Source: JAUREX01 sp044356825
Lineage (GTDB): Bacteria; Pseudomonadota; Alphaproteobacteria; Rhodobacterales; Rhodobacteraceae
Length of the DNA stretch: 13,776 nt
Direction: 5' to 3'
Assembly (NCBI GenBank): GCA_044356825.1
Contig: JBIKVM010000059.1
Span: 1-13,776 of the forward strand
Shown piece by piece: positions 6,660 through 12,434 of this stretch. The notes below the pieces were generated by a model. It made no database searches. It was not told where the DNA came from and saw nothing but the letters and a program-made list of their open reading frames with translations. Every line of letters starts with the position of its first letter. The first letter of the stretch is position 1. A program made the position numbers and the translations under genes.

Positions 6660-8054
6660 ATGTCCGCCCGTGCCATCGCCCTGCGCGCCCATGCGCGCGC
6701 CCTCGTCGTGCTTGGCCTGCCGCTCGCGGGCAGCCAACTCGCGCAGATGGCGCTGCATGTCACCGACACGATCATGCTCGGCTGGCATTCGGTCGAGGCG
6801 CTGGCGGCCGGCGTGCTCGGGGCGTCGAGCTTCTTTCTGGTCTTCACCCTCGGGTCCGGCTTTGCCCATGCGGTGATGCCCCTTGTCGCGGCCGCGCTCG
6901 GGCGGGACGACGACGCGCAGGTGCGGCGCGACACGCGGATGGGGCTGTGGCTGTCGGCCGGTTTCGGGGTGCTCGCCTATCCGCTCTTCTGGAACGCGCG
7001 GCCGATCCTCGATGCGCTCGGGCAGGATCCGGTCGTGGCGGGGCTTGCGGCCGATTACCTGCGCGTGGCGGGCATCGGCCTTGCACCTGCGCTGGGCGTC
7101 ATGGTGCTGCGCGCGTTCCTGTCGTCGCTCGAACGCGGGCATGTCGTGCTCTGGGTGACGCTGGCGGGGGTGGCGATCAACGCGGGGCTCAACTGGGTGC
7201 TGATCTTTGGCAATCTCGGCGCGCCCGAGATGGGGGTCGTGGGCGCGGCGGTGGCCTCCGTCGCGGTGCAGGTCGCGATGCTCGTGCTGCTTGCGGCCTA
7301 TGCGGCGCGGGGGCGCGGGCTCGGGCGCTATGCCGTCCTCTCGCGCCTCTGGCGGGCCGACTGGGCCGCGCTGCGGCAGGTCTTTCACCTCGGCTGGCCC
7401 ATCGGCCTCACCGGGTTGTCCGAGGGCGGGCTGTTCCACGCCTCGGCCATCATGATGGGCTGGATCGGCACGACCGAGCTTGCCGCCCACGGCATCGCGA
7501 TCGAGGTGACGGCGGTCGCCTTCATGCTCCACCTCGGCCTGTCGAATGCGGCCACGGTGCGGGTGGGCCGGGCCGAGGGTGCGGGCGACCGGGCGGGCTT
7601 GCGTGATGGCGCGGTGGCGGCGCTCGGCCTCTCGGGGGGCATGGCATGCGCGATCATCGCGCTTTACCTCAGCCTGCCCGAGCCGATCATCCGGCTGTTC
7701 CTGAACCCGGCCGATCCGCGCGCCCCCGAGATCATCGCCTTCGGCAGCGTCCTCATCGCCTTTGCCGCGCTCTTCCAGTTCTTCGACGCGGGGCAGGTCA
7801 TGCTGCTCGGCCTGTTGCGGGGCCTGCGCGACACGCGCGTACCGATGGTGCAGACCGCGATCAGCTATTGGCTGGTCGGCATCCCGGCCAGCTACCTGCT
7901 GGCCTTCCCCCTAGGACTCGGCGGCGCGGGGCTCTGGCTCGGTCTGACTGTCGGCCTTGCGGTCGCGGCCTGCCTGCTCGGCCTCAGGCTCTGGCGGCGG
8001 CTTGGCGCCATGGGGGCGGTCGGCACCGCCCCGCCCTTGCCAGCGCGAGGGTGA
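6660..8054 (+). CDS. MATE family multidrug/toxin efflux transporter (NorM-like)
   Basis: A 464-residue inner-membrane cation-coupled antiporter, normal MATE length with about twelve hydrophobic helices arranged as two halves. Characteristic sites are MALHVTDTIMLG in helix 1, with Asp36; LGAPEMGVVGAAVAS (187-201); Glu255 in GLSEGGLF, which falls at the same position as the essential Glu255 recalled for Vibrio NorM; AAHGIAIEV and NAATVRVGRAEG; and Asp376 in QFFDAGQ. The start at 6660 is supported by homology, because hydrophobic helix 1 follows shortly after it; the longer open frame upstream runs antisense through dddP and is rejected. There is no clear ribosome-binding site. Divergence from dddP raises the possibility of a linked role, such as export of a toxic product, but the substrate cannot be inferred. 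Confidence 0.93.
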   Translation: MSARAIALRAHARALVVLGLPLAGSQLAQMALHVTDTIMLGWHSVEALAAGVLGASSFFLVFTLGSGFAHAVMPLVAAALGRDDDAQVRRDTRMGLWLSAGFGVLAYPLFWNARPILDALGQDPVVAGLAADYLRVAGIGLAPALGVMVLRAFLSSLERGHVVLWVTLAGVAINAGLNWVLIFGNLGAPEMGVVGAAVASVAVQVAMLVLLAAYAARGRGLGRYAVLSRLWRADWAALRQVFHLGWPIGLTGLSEGGLFHASAIMMGWIGTTELAAHGIAIEVTAVAFMLHLGLSNAATVRVGRAEGAGDRAGLRDGAVAALGLSGGMACAIIALYLSLPEPIIRLFLNPADPRAPEIIAFGSVLIAFAALFQFFDAGQVMLLGLLRGLRDTRVPMVQTAISYWLVGIPASYLLAFPLGLGGAGLWLGLTVGLAVAACLLGLRLWRRLGAMGAVGTAPPLPARG

Positions 8055-8065
8055 GCGACTAGGAG
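8037..8065 (+). promoter_or_regulatory. mdh promoter inside the MATE 3' end
   Basis: TTGCCA at 8037-8042, a 17-nt spacer and TAGGAG at 8060-8065 form a strong-looking promoter. The -35 lies in the last codons of the MATE gene and the -10 just after its stop. The predicted start near 8072 leaves a leader of about 26 nt before the mdh ATG. Confidence 0.6.
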
Positions 8066-8097
8066 AACGGGCACAGGTTTCAGCCTTGGAGGTCGGC

Positions 8098-9060
8098 ATG
8101 GCACGCGCAAAGATCGCACTGATCGGGGCGGGGCAGATCGGCGGGACGCTCGCCCATCTCGCCGCGATGAAGGAACTCGGCGACATCATCCTCTTCGACA
8201 TCGCCGAGGGCGTGCCGCAGGGCAAGGCGCTCGACATCGCGCAATCGGGCCCCTCCGAGGGGTTCGACGCAGCACTCCGGGGCGCCAACGACTATGCGGC
8301 GATCGCGGGGGCGGATGTCTGCATCGTCACCGCCGGCGTGCCGCGCAAGCCGGGGATGAGCCGGGACGATCTTCTGGGCATCAACCTCAAGGTCATGAAA
8401 TCGGTGGGCGAGGGGATCGCGGCGCATGCGCCCGGCGCCTTCGTCATCTGCATCACCAACCCGCTCGACGCGATGGTCTGGGCGCTGCGCGAGTTCTCGG
8501 GCCTGCCGCACGCCAAGGTCGTCGGCATGGCGGGCGTGCTCGATTCGGCGCGCTTCCGGCACTTCCTCAGCCTCGAGTTCAACGTCTCGATGCGCGATGT
8601 CACGGCCTTCGTGCTCGGCGGCCACGGCGACACGATGGTGCCGCTCGTGCGCTATTCGACGGTTGCGGGCATCCCGCTCCCTGACCTCGTGAAGATGGGC
8701 TGGACGACGCAGGACCGGCTCGACGCCATCGTGCAGCGCACCCGCGACGGCGGCGCCGAGATCGTGGGGCTGCTCAAGACCGGTTCGGCCTATTACGCCC
8801 CGGCCACGAGCGCCATCGAGATGGCCGAGGCCTATCTCAAGGACCAGAAGCGCCTGCTGCCCTGTGCCGCGCATGTCGCGGGGGCCTTCGGGCTCGACGG
8901 GCTCTATGTCGGCGTGCCGGTCGTGATCGGCGCGGGCGGGGTGGAGCGGGTCGCGGATATCCGCCTCAACCCCGACGAACAGGCGATGTTCGACAAGTCG
9001 GTGGCGGCGGTGCGCGGCCTCGTCGCCGCCTGCAAGACGATCGACCCGACGCTCGGCTGA
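8098..9060 (+). CDS. mdh: Malate dehydrogenase, NAD-dependent (LDH-like type)
   Basis: Oxidises malate to oxaloacetate in the TCA cycle. The 320-residue protein has the Rossmann motif GAGQIGG (10-16) with Asp34 at the end of strand 2 setting NAD preference. Substrate arginines Arg83 and Arg89 lie in GVPRKPGMSRDDLL, where Arg83 is the malate-specific position that is Gln in lactate dehydrogenases. Asn121 is in ITNPLDAMV, Arg152 in GVLDSARFR, and the catalytic pair is Asp149 and His176 (GGHGDTM). The ATG at 8098 follows a GGAGG site. The open frame continues upstream but without family similarity. Its own promoter precedes it, so it need not depend on the MATE gene. In many alphaproteobacteria sucC and sucD follow mdh; here the next gene is a small membrane protein. 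Confidence 0.97.
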   Translation: MARAKIALIGAGQIGGTLAHLAAMKELGDIILFDIAEGVPQGKALDIAQSGPSEGFDAALRGANDYAAIAGADVCIVTAGVPRKPGMSRDDLLGINLKVMKSVGEGIAAHAPGAFVICITNPLDAMVWALREFSGLPHAKVVGMAGVLDSARFRHFLSLEFNVSMRDVTAFVLGGHGDTMVPLVRYSTVAGIPLPDLVKMGWTTQDRLDAIVQRTRDGGAEIVGLLKTGSAYYAPATSAIEMAEAYLKDQKRLLPCAAHVAGAFGLDGLYVGVPVVIGAGGVERVADIRLNPDEQAMFDKSVAAVRGLVAACKTIDPTLG

Positions 9061-9093
9061 GGCGGGGCCACGGGCGGTCGCGCATCGGCGCGG

Positions 9094-9135
9094 ATGATCT
9101 GGATCAAACCGGGCGCCGCGCCGGGCCGCTAGCCT
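9094..9135 (+). promoter_or_regulatory. FNR/FnrL-like box and -10 upstream of the 9177 gene
   Basis: ATGAT-CTGG-ATCAA at 9094-9107 matches the FNR/FnrL consensus TTGAT-N4-ATCAA at nine of ten positions. TAGCCT at 9130-9135 is a good -10, and no -35 hexamer accompanies it. With a start near 9142, the box is centred close to -41.5, the classical class II activator position for FNR-family proteins. This implies activation at low oxygen. Confidence 0.55.
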
Positions 9136-9176
9136 CGGACGGCGCGCCCGATGCCGGCGCGCTGGGAGGCTGGACC

Positions 9177-9365
9177 GTGCGCAAGCTCATCGCCATCGTC
9201 TGCGTCATCAGCTGGTCGGGGTTCTGGGCCTTCGGCTATCTCGCGCTCTCGGCGGTCGATGCCGAACCCGCGCAGGTGGTCATCGCCGCCCTCATCGCCG
9301 CGGCGGGCTTCCTGACCGGGGTGTTCGCCTGGATGTGGCTCGCCCGCGGCGCCGGGCGGGGCTGA
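9177..9365 (+). CDS. Small two-helix membrane protein, 62 aa, probably oxygen-regulated
   Basis: Starts with GTG at 9177, preceded by GGGAGG at good spacing; no ATG is available in this frame. The protein has hydrophobic helices at about 3-24 (containing SWSGFWAFGYLAL) and 33-56 (VVIAALIAAAGFLTGVFAWMW), a short acidic loop AVDAEPAQ and a basic end RGAGRG. It should span the inner membrane twice. I do not recognise a characterised family. The FNR-like box ahead of it suggests a role in low-oxygen physiology, perhaps as a small subunit or accessory factor of a membrane complex, but this is inference. It stands alone: mdh ends 116 bases upstream, and the next gene has its own promoter. Confidence 0.7.
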   Translation: MRKLIAIVCVISWSGFWAFGYLALSAVDAEPAQVVIAALIAAAGFLTGVFAWMWLARGAGRG

Positions 9366-9384
9366 ACCCCCGGCACGAGCGCGG

Positions 9385-9412
9385 TTGCACCCGGGCGCGG
9401 TTCGGCTAGGCT
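9385..9412 (+). promoter_or_regulatory. Promoter of the P1 peptidase gene
   Basis: TTGCAC at 9385-9390, a 16-nt spacer and TAGGCT at 9407-9412. The start would be near 9419, giving a leader of about 30 nt with an AGGAGG ribosome-binding site before the ATG at 9449. Confidence 0.55.
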
Positions 9413-9448
9413 TTGTCAGCGGCGGATCGCCGTGACGCAGGAGGCGAC

Positions 9449-10438
9449 ATGCGGCCCGGGGCGCGCAATCTCATCACCGATGTCGCGGGGCTGAGCGTCG
9501 GGAACGCCGCCGATGATCGCCTCAAGACCGGCGTCACCGTGGTCGTGCCCGATGAGCCCGCGGTCGCGGCGGTGCATGTGATGGGCGGGGCGCCCGGCAC
9601 GCGCGAGACCGACCTGCTCGCGCCCGGCCGACTGGTCGAGCGGGTGGATGCGCTGGTGCTGTCGGGCGGGTCGGCCTTCGGGCTCGAGGCCTGCGGCGGC
9701 GTGATGGCGGGCTTGCGCGCGGCCGGTCGGGGGTTCGAGGTCGGGCCCCTGCGCGTGCCGATCGTGCCGGGCGCGATCCTCTTCGATCTGCTGGCGGGCG
9801 GGGCGGCGGATTGGGCCGAGAACCCCTATCCCGCGCTCGGGCGCGCGGCGTTGGGCCGGGCGGGCCTCGATTTCGCGCTGGGCTCCGAGGGGGCAGGCAA
9901 GGGGGCGACGACGGCGGACCTCAAGGGCGGGCTCGGCTCGGCCTCGGCGGTGCTCGACTCGGGCGTGACGGTGGGCGCGCTTGTGGCGGTCAACAGCCTC
10001 GGCTCGGTCGTGAGCCCCGATGCGGGCCGATTCTGGGCGGCGGCGTGGGAGTTCGGGGCCGAGTTCGGCGGGCGCGGCCTGCCGCGCATGGGTGCCCCCG
10101 ATGCTGATCCGCGCCCCGGCAAGGCGCAAGGCGGCGCGACGACCATCGCCATTGTCGCGACCGACGCGATCCTGACCCGGTCTGAGGCGCAGCGGATGGC
10201 GGTTGCCGCGCACGACGGCATGGCGCGCGCTATCGTGCCCGCCCATACCGCCTTCGACGGCGATCTGGTCTTTGCGATGGCGACGGGGCGGCGGGCGCTG
10301 CGCGATTCGGCGGTCGATGGCTATGCGCTCTGCCATGCCGCAGCCGCCTGCCTCGCGCGCGCCATCGCGCGCGCCGTCCACGCCGCCCGGACCGAAACGG
10401 GGGATACGCAGCCCGTCTGGCGGGCCCGCTTCGGCTGA
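9449..10438 (+). CDS. P1 family (S58/DmpA-like) self-processing peptidase
   Basis: A 329-residue member of the DmpA/BapA N-terminal-nucleophile family, whose characterised members are aminopeptidases or beta-aminopeptidases activated by autocleavage. Family marks are NLITDVAGLSVGNA at the N-terminus, GTRETDLLAPG (50-60), VLSGGSAFGLEA (70-81), conserved Asn182 in AVNSLGSVV, and the block GGATTIAIVATDAILTRSEA (228-247). Autocleavage ahead of Thr231 or Thr232 would expose the nucleophile, as in the related bacterial group with NTT at this place. AHDGMARAI and PAHTAFDGDLVFAMATG follow, as expected. The ATG at 9449 is chosen over an in-frame TTG at 9413 because AGGAGG precedes it. No signal peptide is seen. 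The true substrate is unknown. Confidence 0.88.
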   Translation: MRPGARNLITDVAGLSVGNAADDRLKTGVTVVVPDEPAVAAVHVMGGAPGTRETDLLAPGRLVERVDALVLSGGSAFGLEACGGVMAGLRAAGRGFEVGPLRVPIVPGAILFDLLAGGAADWAENPYPALGRAALGRAGLDFALGSEGAGKGATTADLKGGLGSASAVLDSGVTVGALVAVNSLGSVVSPDAGRFWAAAWEFGAEFGGRGLPRMGAPDADPRPGKAQGGATTIAIVATDAILTRSEAQRMAVAAHDGMARAIVPAHTAFDGDLVFAMATGRRALRDSAVDGYALCHAAAACLARAIARAVHAARTETGDTQPVWRARFG

Positions 10439-10451
10439 GGCATTCTGCCTC
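10437..10451 (+). terminator. Short hairpin at the P1 peptidase stop
   Basis: GAGGCA (10437-10442), loop TTC, TGCCTC (10446-10451) gives a 6-bp stem beginning inside the stop codon and followed by a few pyrimidines. It may be a weak terminator. Its last two bases overlap the first PHO-like repeat. Confidence 0.3.
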
Positions 10452-10493
10452 TTCATCGCGTCGTCATGCCGCCGTCACTGCGCCGTTTCAGCG
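10450..10493 (+). promoter_or_regulatory. Fourfold PHO-box-like direct repeat upstream of the alpha/beta hydrolase
   Basis: Four heptamers occur at exactly 11-nt spacing: TCTTCAT (10450), TCGTCAT (10461), CCGTCAC (10472) and CCGTTTC (10483). The PhoB consensus unit is CTGTCAT or CTGTCAC followed by four bases, so the inner two units are the best. A -10-like GATAGG/TAGGTG at 10500-10507 lies about ten bases past the last unit, the spacing of PhoB-activated promoters. A start near 10513 would leave about 23 nt of leader. Confidence 0.6.
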
Positions 10494-10535
10494 AGGGGCG
10501 ATAGGTGGATCCGCACTCCGGCGGATGCGGTGAAC

Positions 10536-11420
10536 ATGGCGGTCATTCAGATCAGGATGGAAGAGGTCGGCACGATTGCGGCGCAAGTCGCGCTGGGCGG
10601 CCGCCTTGAGGCAATGCGCCCCGACGCCCCCATTGCCGTGCTCGTGCACGGGATGCGCCTGCCCGGCGCAAACCTCCGCCCCTGTCCGCAGAGCCATATC
10701 TTCGCCCCCATCGACCCTTCGGTCGACATCGTCTGGCCTTCCCGCCTCGGGGTCGCGGGGCGGGAAGGCCTCGCGATCGGGTTCGACTGGCCCGCCCGCG
10801 GCGGGGTGCGCGGCGTCTTTCGTGCCGCGCCCGCTGCGGGCGCGGCGCTTGCCCGCCTCCTGACCGACCTGTGCAGAACCGCCCCCGGCCGTCGCGTGAC
10901 GCTGATCGGCCATTCCATGGGTGCTGCGGTGATCCTGGCGGCCGTGGGTGCGCTGCGCGAACCCGCCGCGCATGTGGCGATCCTGCTCGCCGGGGCGGCG
11001 TGCCGGGCGCGCGCGCTTGATGCCACGGCCACGGCTGCCGGGCGAGCGATGCGCTTCCTCAATGTCTCGGCGGCCGAGAATGCGCCGTTCGACCGCATCC
11101 TGTCGGTCTGGCTCGGCGTTATGACGCAGGGCCTGCTCGTCGACGGGCTTGAGGCTGCGCGCCCGAACTGGATCGATTTGCGCTTCGGGGACGAGGCCGC
11201 GCGGGCCGCGCTCGCGACGCTCGGCCATCGGGTCGCGGGGCCAGAGCGTCGGGTCTGCCACCTCAGCACCTATACGCGCGGCGGGGCGCTCGAACTCTAC
11301 GCCGCGCTGATCCATGGTCGCCTCCGTCCTGAGGTGCTTGCCGCAGCGATACCCGCGCCGGATCGTGCCGCCACGGCCGGGTGGGACGCAACGATGCCAC
11401 CTTCACCTCTGGGCGCTTGA
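10536..11420 (+). CDS. Alpha/beta hydrolase, possibly Pho-regulated
   Basis: A 294-residue alpha/beta-hydrolase-fold protein. The oxyanion-hole strand VLVHGMRLPG (36-45) is followed by a strand-turn region LAIGFDWPARG, and the nucleophile elbow LIGHSMGAAV (123-132) puts the catalytic Ser at 127. His242 (VCHLSTYTRGG) is a candidate for the triad His, and an acidic partner among Asp203, Asp214 or Asp219 is possible. There is no signal peptide, so it should act in the cytoplasm or at the inner membrane face. The substrate is not evident; a lipid or ester is plausible because an acyltransferase gene follows 62 bases later and both have PHO-like repeats upstream. ATG 10536 is the preferred start; GTG 10530 and ATG 10557 are in-frame alternatives, and no strong ribosome-binding site decides between them. 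Confidence 0.82.
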   Translation: MAVIQIRMEEVGTIAAQVALGGRLEAMRPDAPIAVLVHGMRLPGANLRPCPQSHIFAPIDPSVDIVWPSRLGVAGREGLAIGFDWPARGGVRGVFRAAPAAGAALARLLTDLCRTAPGRRVTLIGHSMGAAVILAAVGALREPAAHVAILLAGAACRARALDATATAAGRAMRFLNVSAAENAPFDRILSVWLGVMTQGLLVDGLEAARPNWIDLRFGDEAARAALATLGHRVAGPERRVCHLSTYTRGGALELYAALIHGRLRPEVLAAAIPAPDRAATAGWDATMPPSPLGA

Positions 11421-11426
11421 CCTCGC

Positions 11427-11448
11427 CTGTCATTCGGCCGTCATCTTC
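11427..11448 (+). promoter_or_regulatory. PHO box upstream of the acyltransferase
   Basis: CTGTCAT (11427-11433), TCGG, CCGTCAT (11438-11444), CTTC: two heptamers at 11-nt period. The first equals the PhoB consensus and the second differs at one base, a change also accepted in rhizobial PHO boxes. Ten bases after the second heptamer lies CACTCT (11455-11460), a weak -10 keeping the second A and final T. The gene starts at 11483. Confidence 0.65.
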
Positions 11449-11482
11449 GCGCGTCACTCTTCGGGACAATCCCGGAGGTGCC

Positions 11483-12364
11483 ATGACAGCCAAGAAATCG
11501 ATTACCCGCGACATCAGCTATGCCTCCGCCGCCCGCAGCCGCGGCGCCCGCACGCTGATCCGTGTCCTCGAGAACGCGACGGGGCGGCTCTCGCTCATCC
11601 GCAGGGCGGACGGATACGAGCAGGACATCGCCCGCGGGCGCAGCTTCTGGCAGGTGATGCCGGAACGCTACGGGCTGAGGCTCGAGGTGACGCGCGGGGC
11701 GCTGGCCGACATTCCGGCCCGGGGGCCGCTGGTCGTCATCGCCAACCACCCGTTCGGGATCCTCGACGGGCTGATGATGGGGCATCTGCTCGACACCGTC
11801 CGGGGCGAGTTCCGCATCCTCGCCAACGCGGTCTTTCGCAAGGCCCCGGACCTTGACCGGGTTCTTCTGCCCATTTCCTTCGATCCTGGCGCCGAGGCGA
11901 TCGCGGCCAATCTGGAGACGCGGGCGCGCGCGCTGTCGTGGCTGCGCGAGGGGGGGGCGGTCGGGGTGTTTCCGGGCGGCACCGTCTCGACCGCCGCGCG
12001 GCCGTTCGGGCGGCCCTTCGATCCAGGCTGGCGACGCTTTACCGCCCGGATGATCGCGAAATCCGGCGCGACGGTGGTGCCCATCCATTTCGAGGGCCAG
12101 AACAGCCGCCTGTTCCAGATCGCGAGCCACCTGCACTACACGCTCCGGCTCGGCCTGCTGATCAAGGAGTTCCGCGCCCGGGTGGATGCGCCGGTGCGCA
12201 TCGCCATCGGCGATCCGATCCCGCCCTCGGCGCTCGCGCATCTGCATGGCGATCCGGCGGCGATGATGGCGCATCTGCGCGCCGCGACCTATGCCCTCTC
12301 GCCCGCCTTGCCGCAGGGCGCGCCGCTGGGCTATGAGTTCGAGGATCACCACCGCGACCGCTAG
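11483..12364 (+). CDS. Lysophospholipid acyltransferase family protein (PlsC/OlsA-like)
   Basis: A 293-residue membrane-associated acyltransferase expected to move an acyl chain onto a lyso-lipid. The catalytic block is VVIANHPFGILDGLMMG (84-100), with His89 and Asp95 separated by five residues, the NHPFG-x-LDG variant of the H-X4-D motif. The substrate-binding block GVFPGGTVSTA (161-171) follows, and VVPIHFEGQNSRLFQ (198-212) matches the fourth conserved block. The N-terminus (1-80) is amphipathic and lacks a clear membrane span. ATG 11483 has a perfect CGGAGG ribosome-binding site. Relatives in Rhodobacteraceae include phospholipid and ornithine-lipid acyltransferases and proteins labelled hemolysin. 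No olsB-like N-acyltransferase is in the window, so the acceptor lipid is open. The PHO box upstream suggests use under phosphate limitation. Confidence 0.85.
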   Translation: MTAKKSITRDISYASAARSRGARTLIRVLENATGRLSLIRRADGYEQDIARGRSFWQVMPERYGLRLEVTRGALADIPARGPLVVIANHPFGILDGLMMGHLLDTVRGEFRILANAVFRKAPDLDRVLLPISFDPGAEAIAANLETRARALSWLREGGAVGVFPGGTVSTAARPFGRPFDPGWRRFTARMIAKSGATVVPIHFEGQNSRLFQIASHLHYTLRLGLLIKEFRARVDAPVRIAIGDPIPPSALAHLHGDPAAMMAHLRAATYALSPALPQGAPLGYEFEDHHRDR

Positions 12365-12372
12365 ACCCGCCC

Positions 12373-12406
12373 GCGTCATCAATCGGACACAGAGCGGTGT
12401 TATCCA
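12373..12406 (+). promoter_or_regulatory. Degenerate PHO box and -10 of phnM
   Basis: GCGTCAT (12373-12379), CAAT, CGGACAC (12384-12390): two heptamers at 11-nt period, the second matching CTGTCAC at five of seven positions. Exactly ten bases later TATCCA (12401-12406) can serve as -10, giving a start near 12413 and a leader of about 22 nt. It is weaker than the two upstream sites but has the same geometry. Confidence 0.45.
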
Positions 12407-12408
12407 CA
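12400..12408 (+). promoter_or_regulatory. DnaA-box-like nonamer
   Basis: TTATCCACA is identical to the high-affinity E. coli DnaA box. It stands alone, overlaps the proposed phnM -10, and has no AT-rich unwinding region nearby. It is therefore not an origin, but could be a DnaA-responsive site or chance. Confidence 0.3.
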
Positions 12409-12434
12409 GGCGAAACACTCGGGCTTACGGGCAG

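Noticed and set aside
6516..7532. N-terminal extension of the dddP open frame on the minus strand
   Set aside because: It is antisense to the MATE gene and has low-complexity basic composition. DddP homologues begin close to 6515, where a GGAG site is found.
10509..10528. Inverted repeat ATCCGC...GCGGAT before the alpha/beta hydrolase
   Set aside because: It is only six base pairs in GC-rich sequence, within the range expected by chance. It could form weakly in the leader, but nothing else supports it.
12400..12408. Replication origin at the DnaA box
   Set aside because: There is only one box, with no AT-rich unwinding element and no origin-linked genes.
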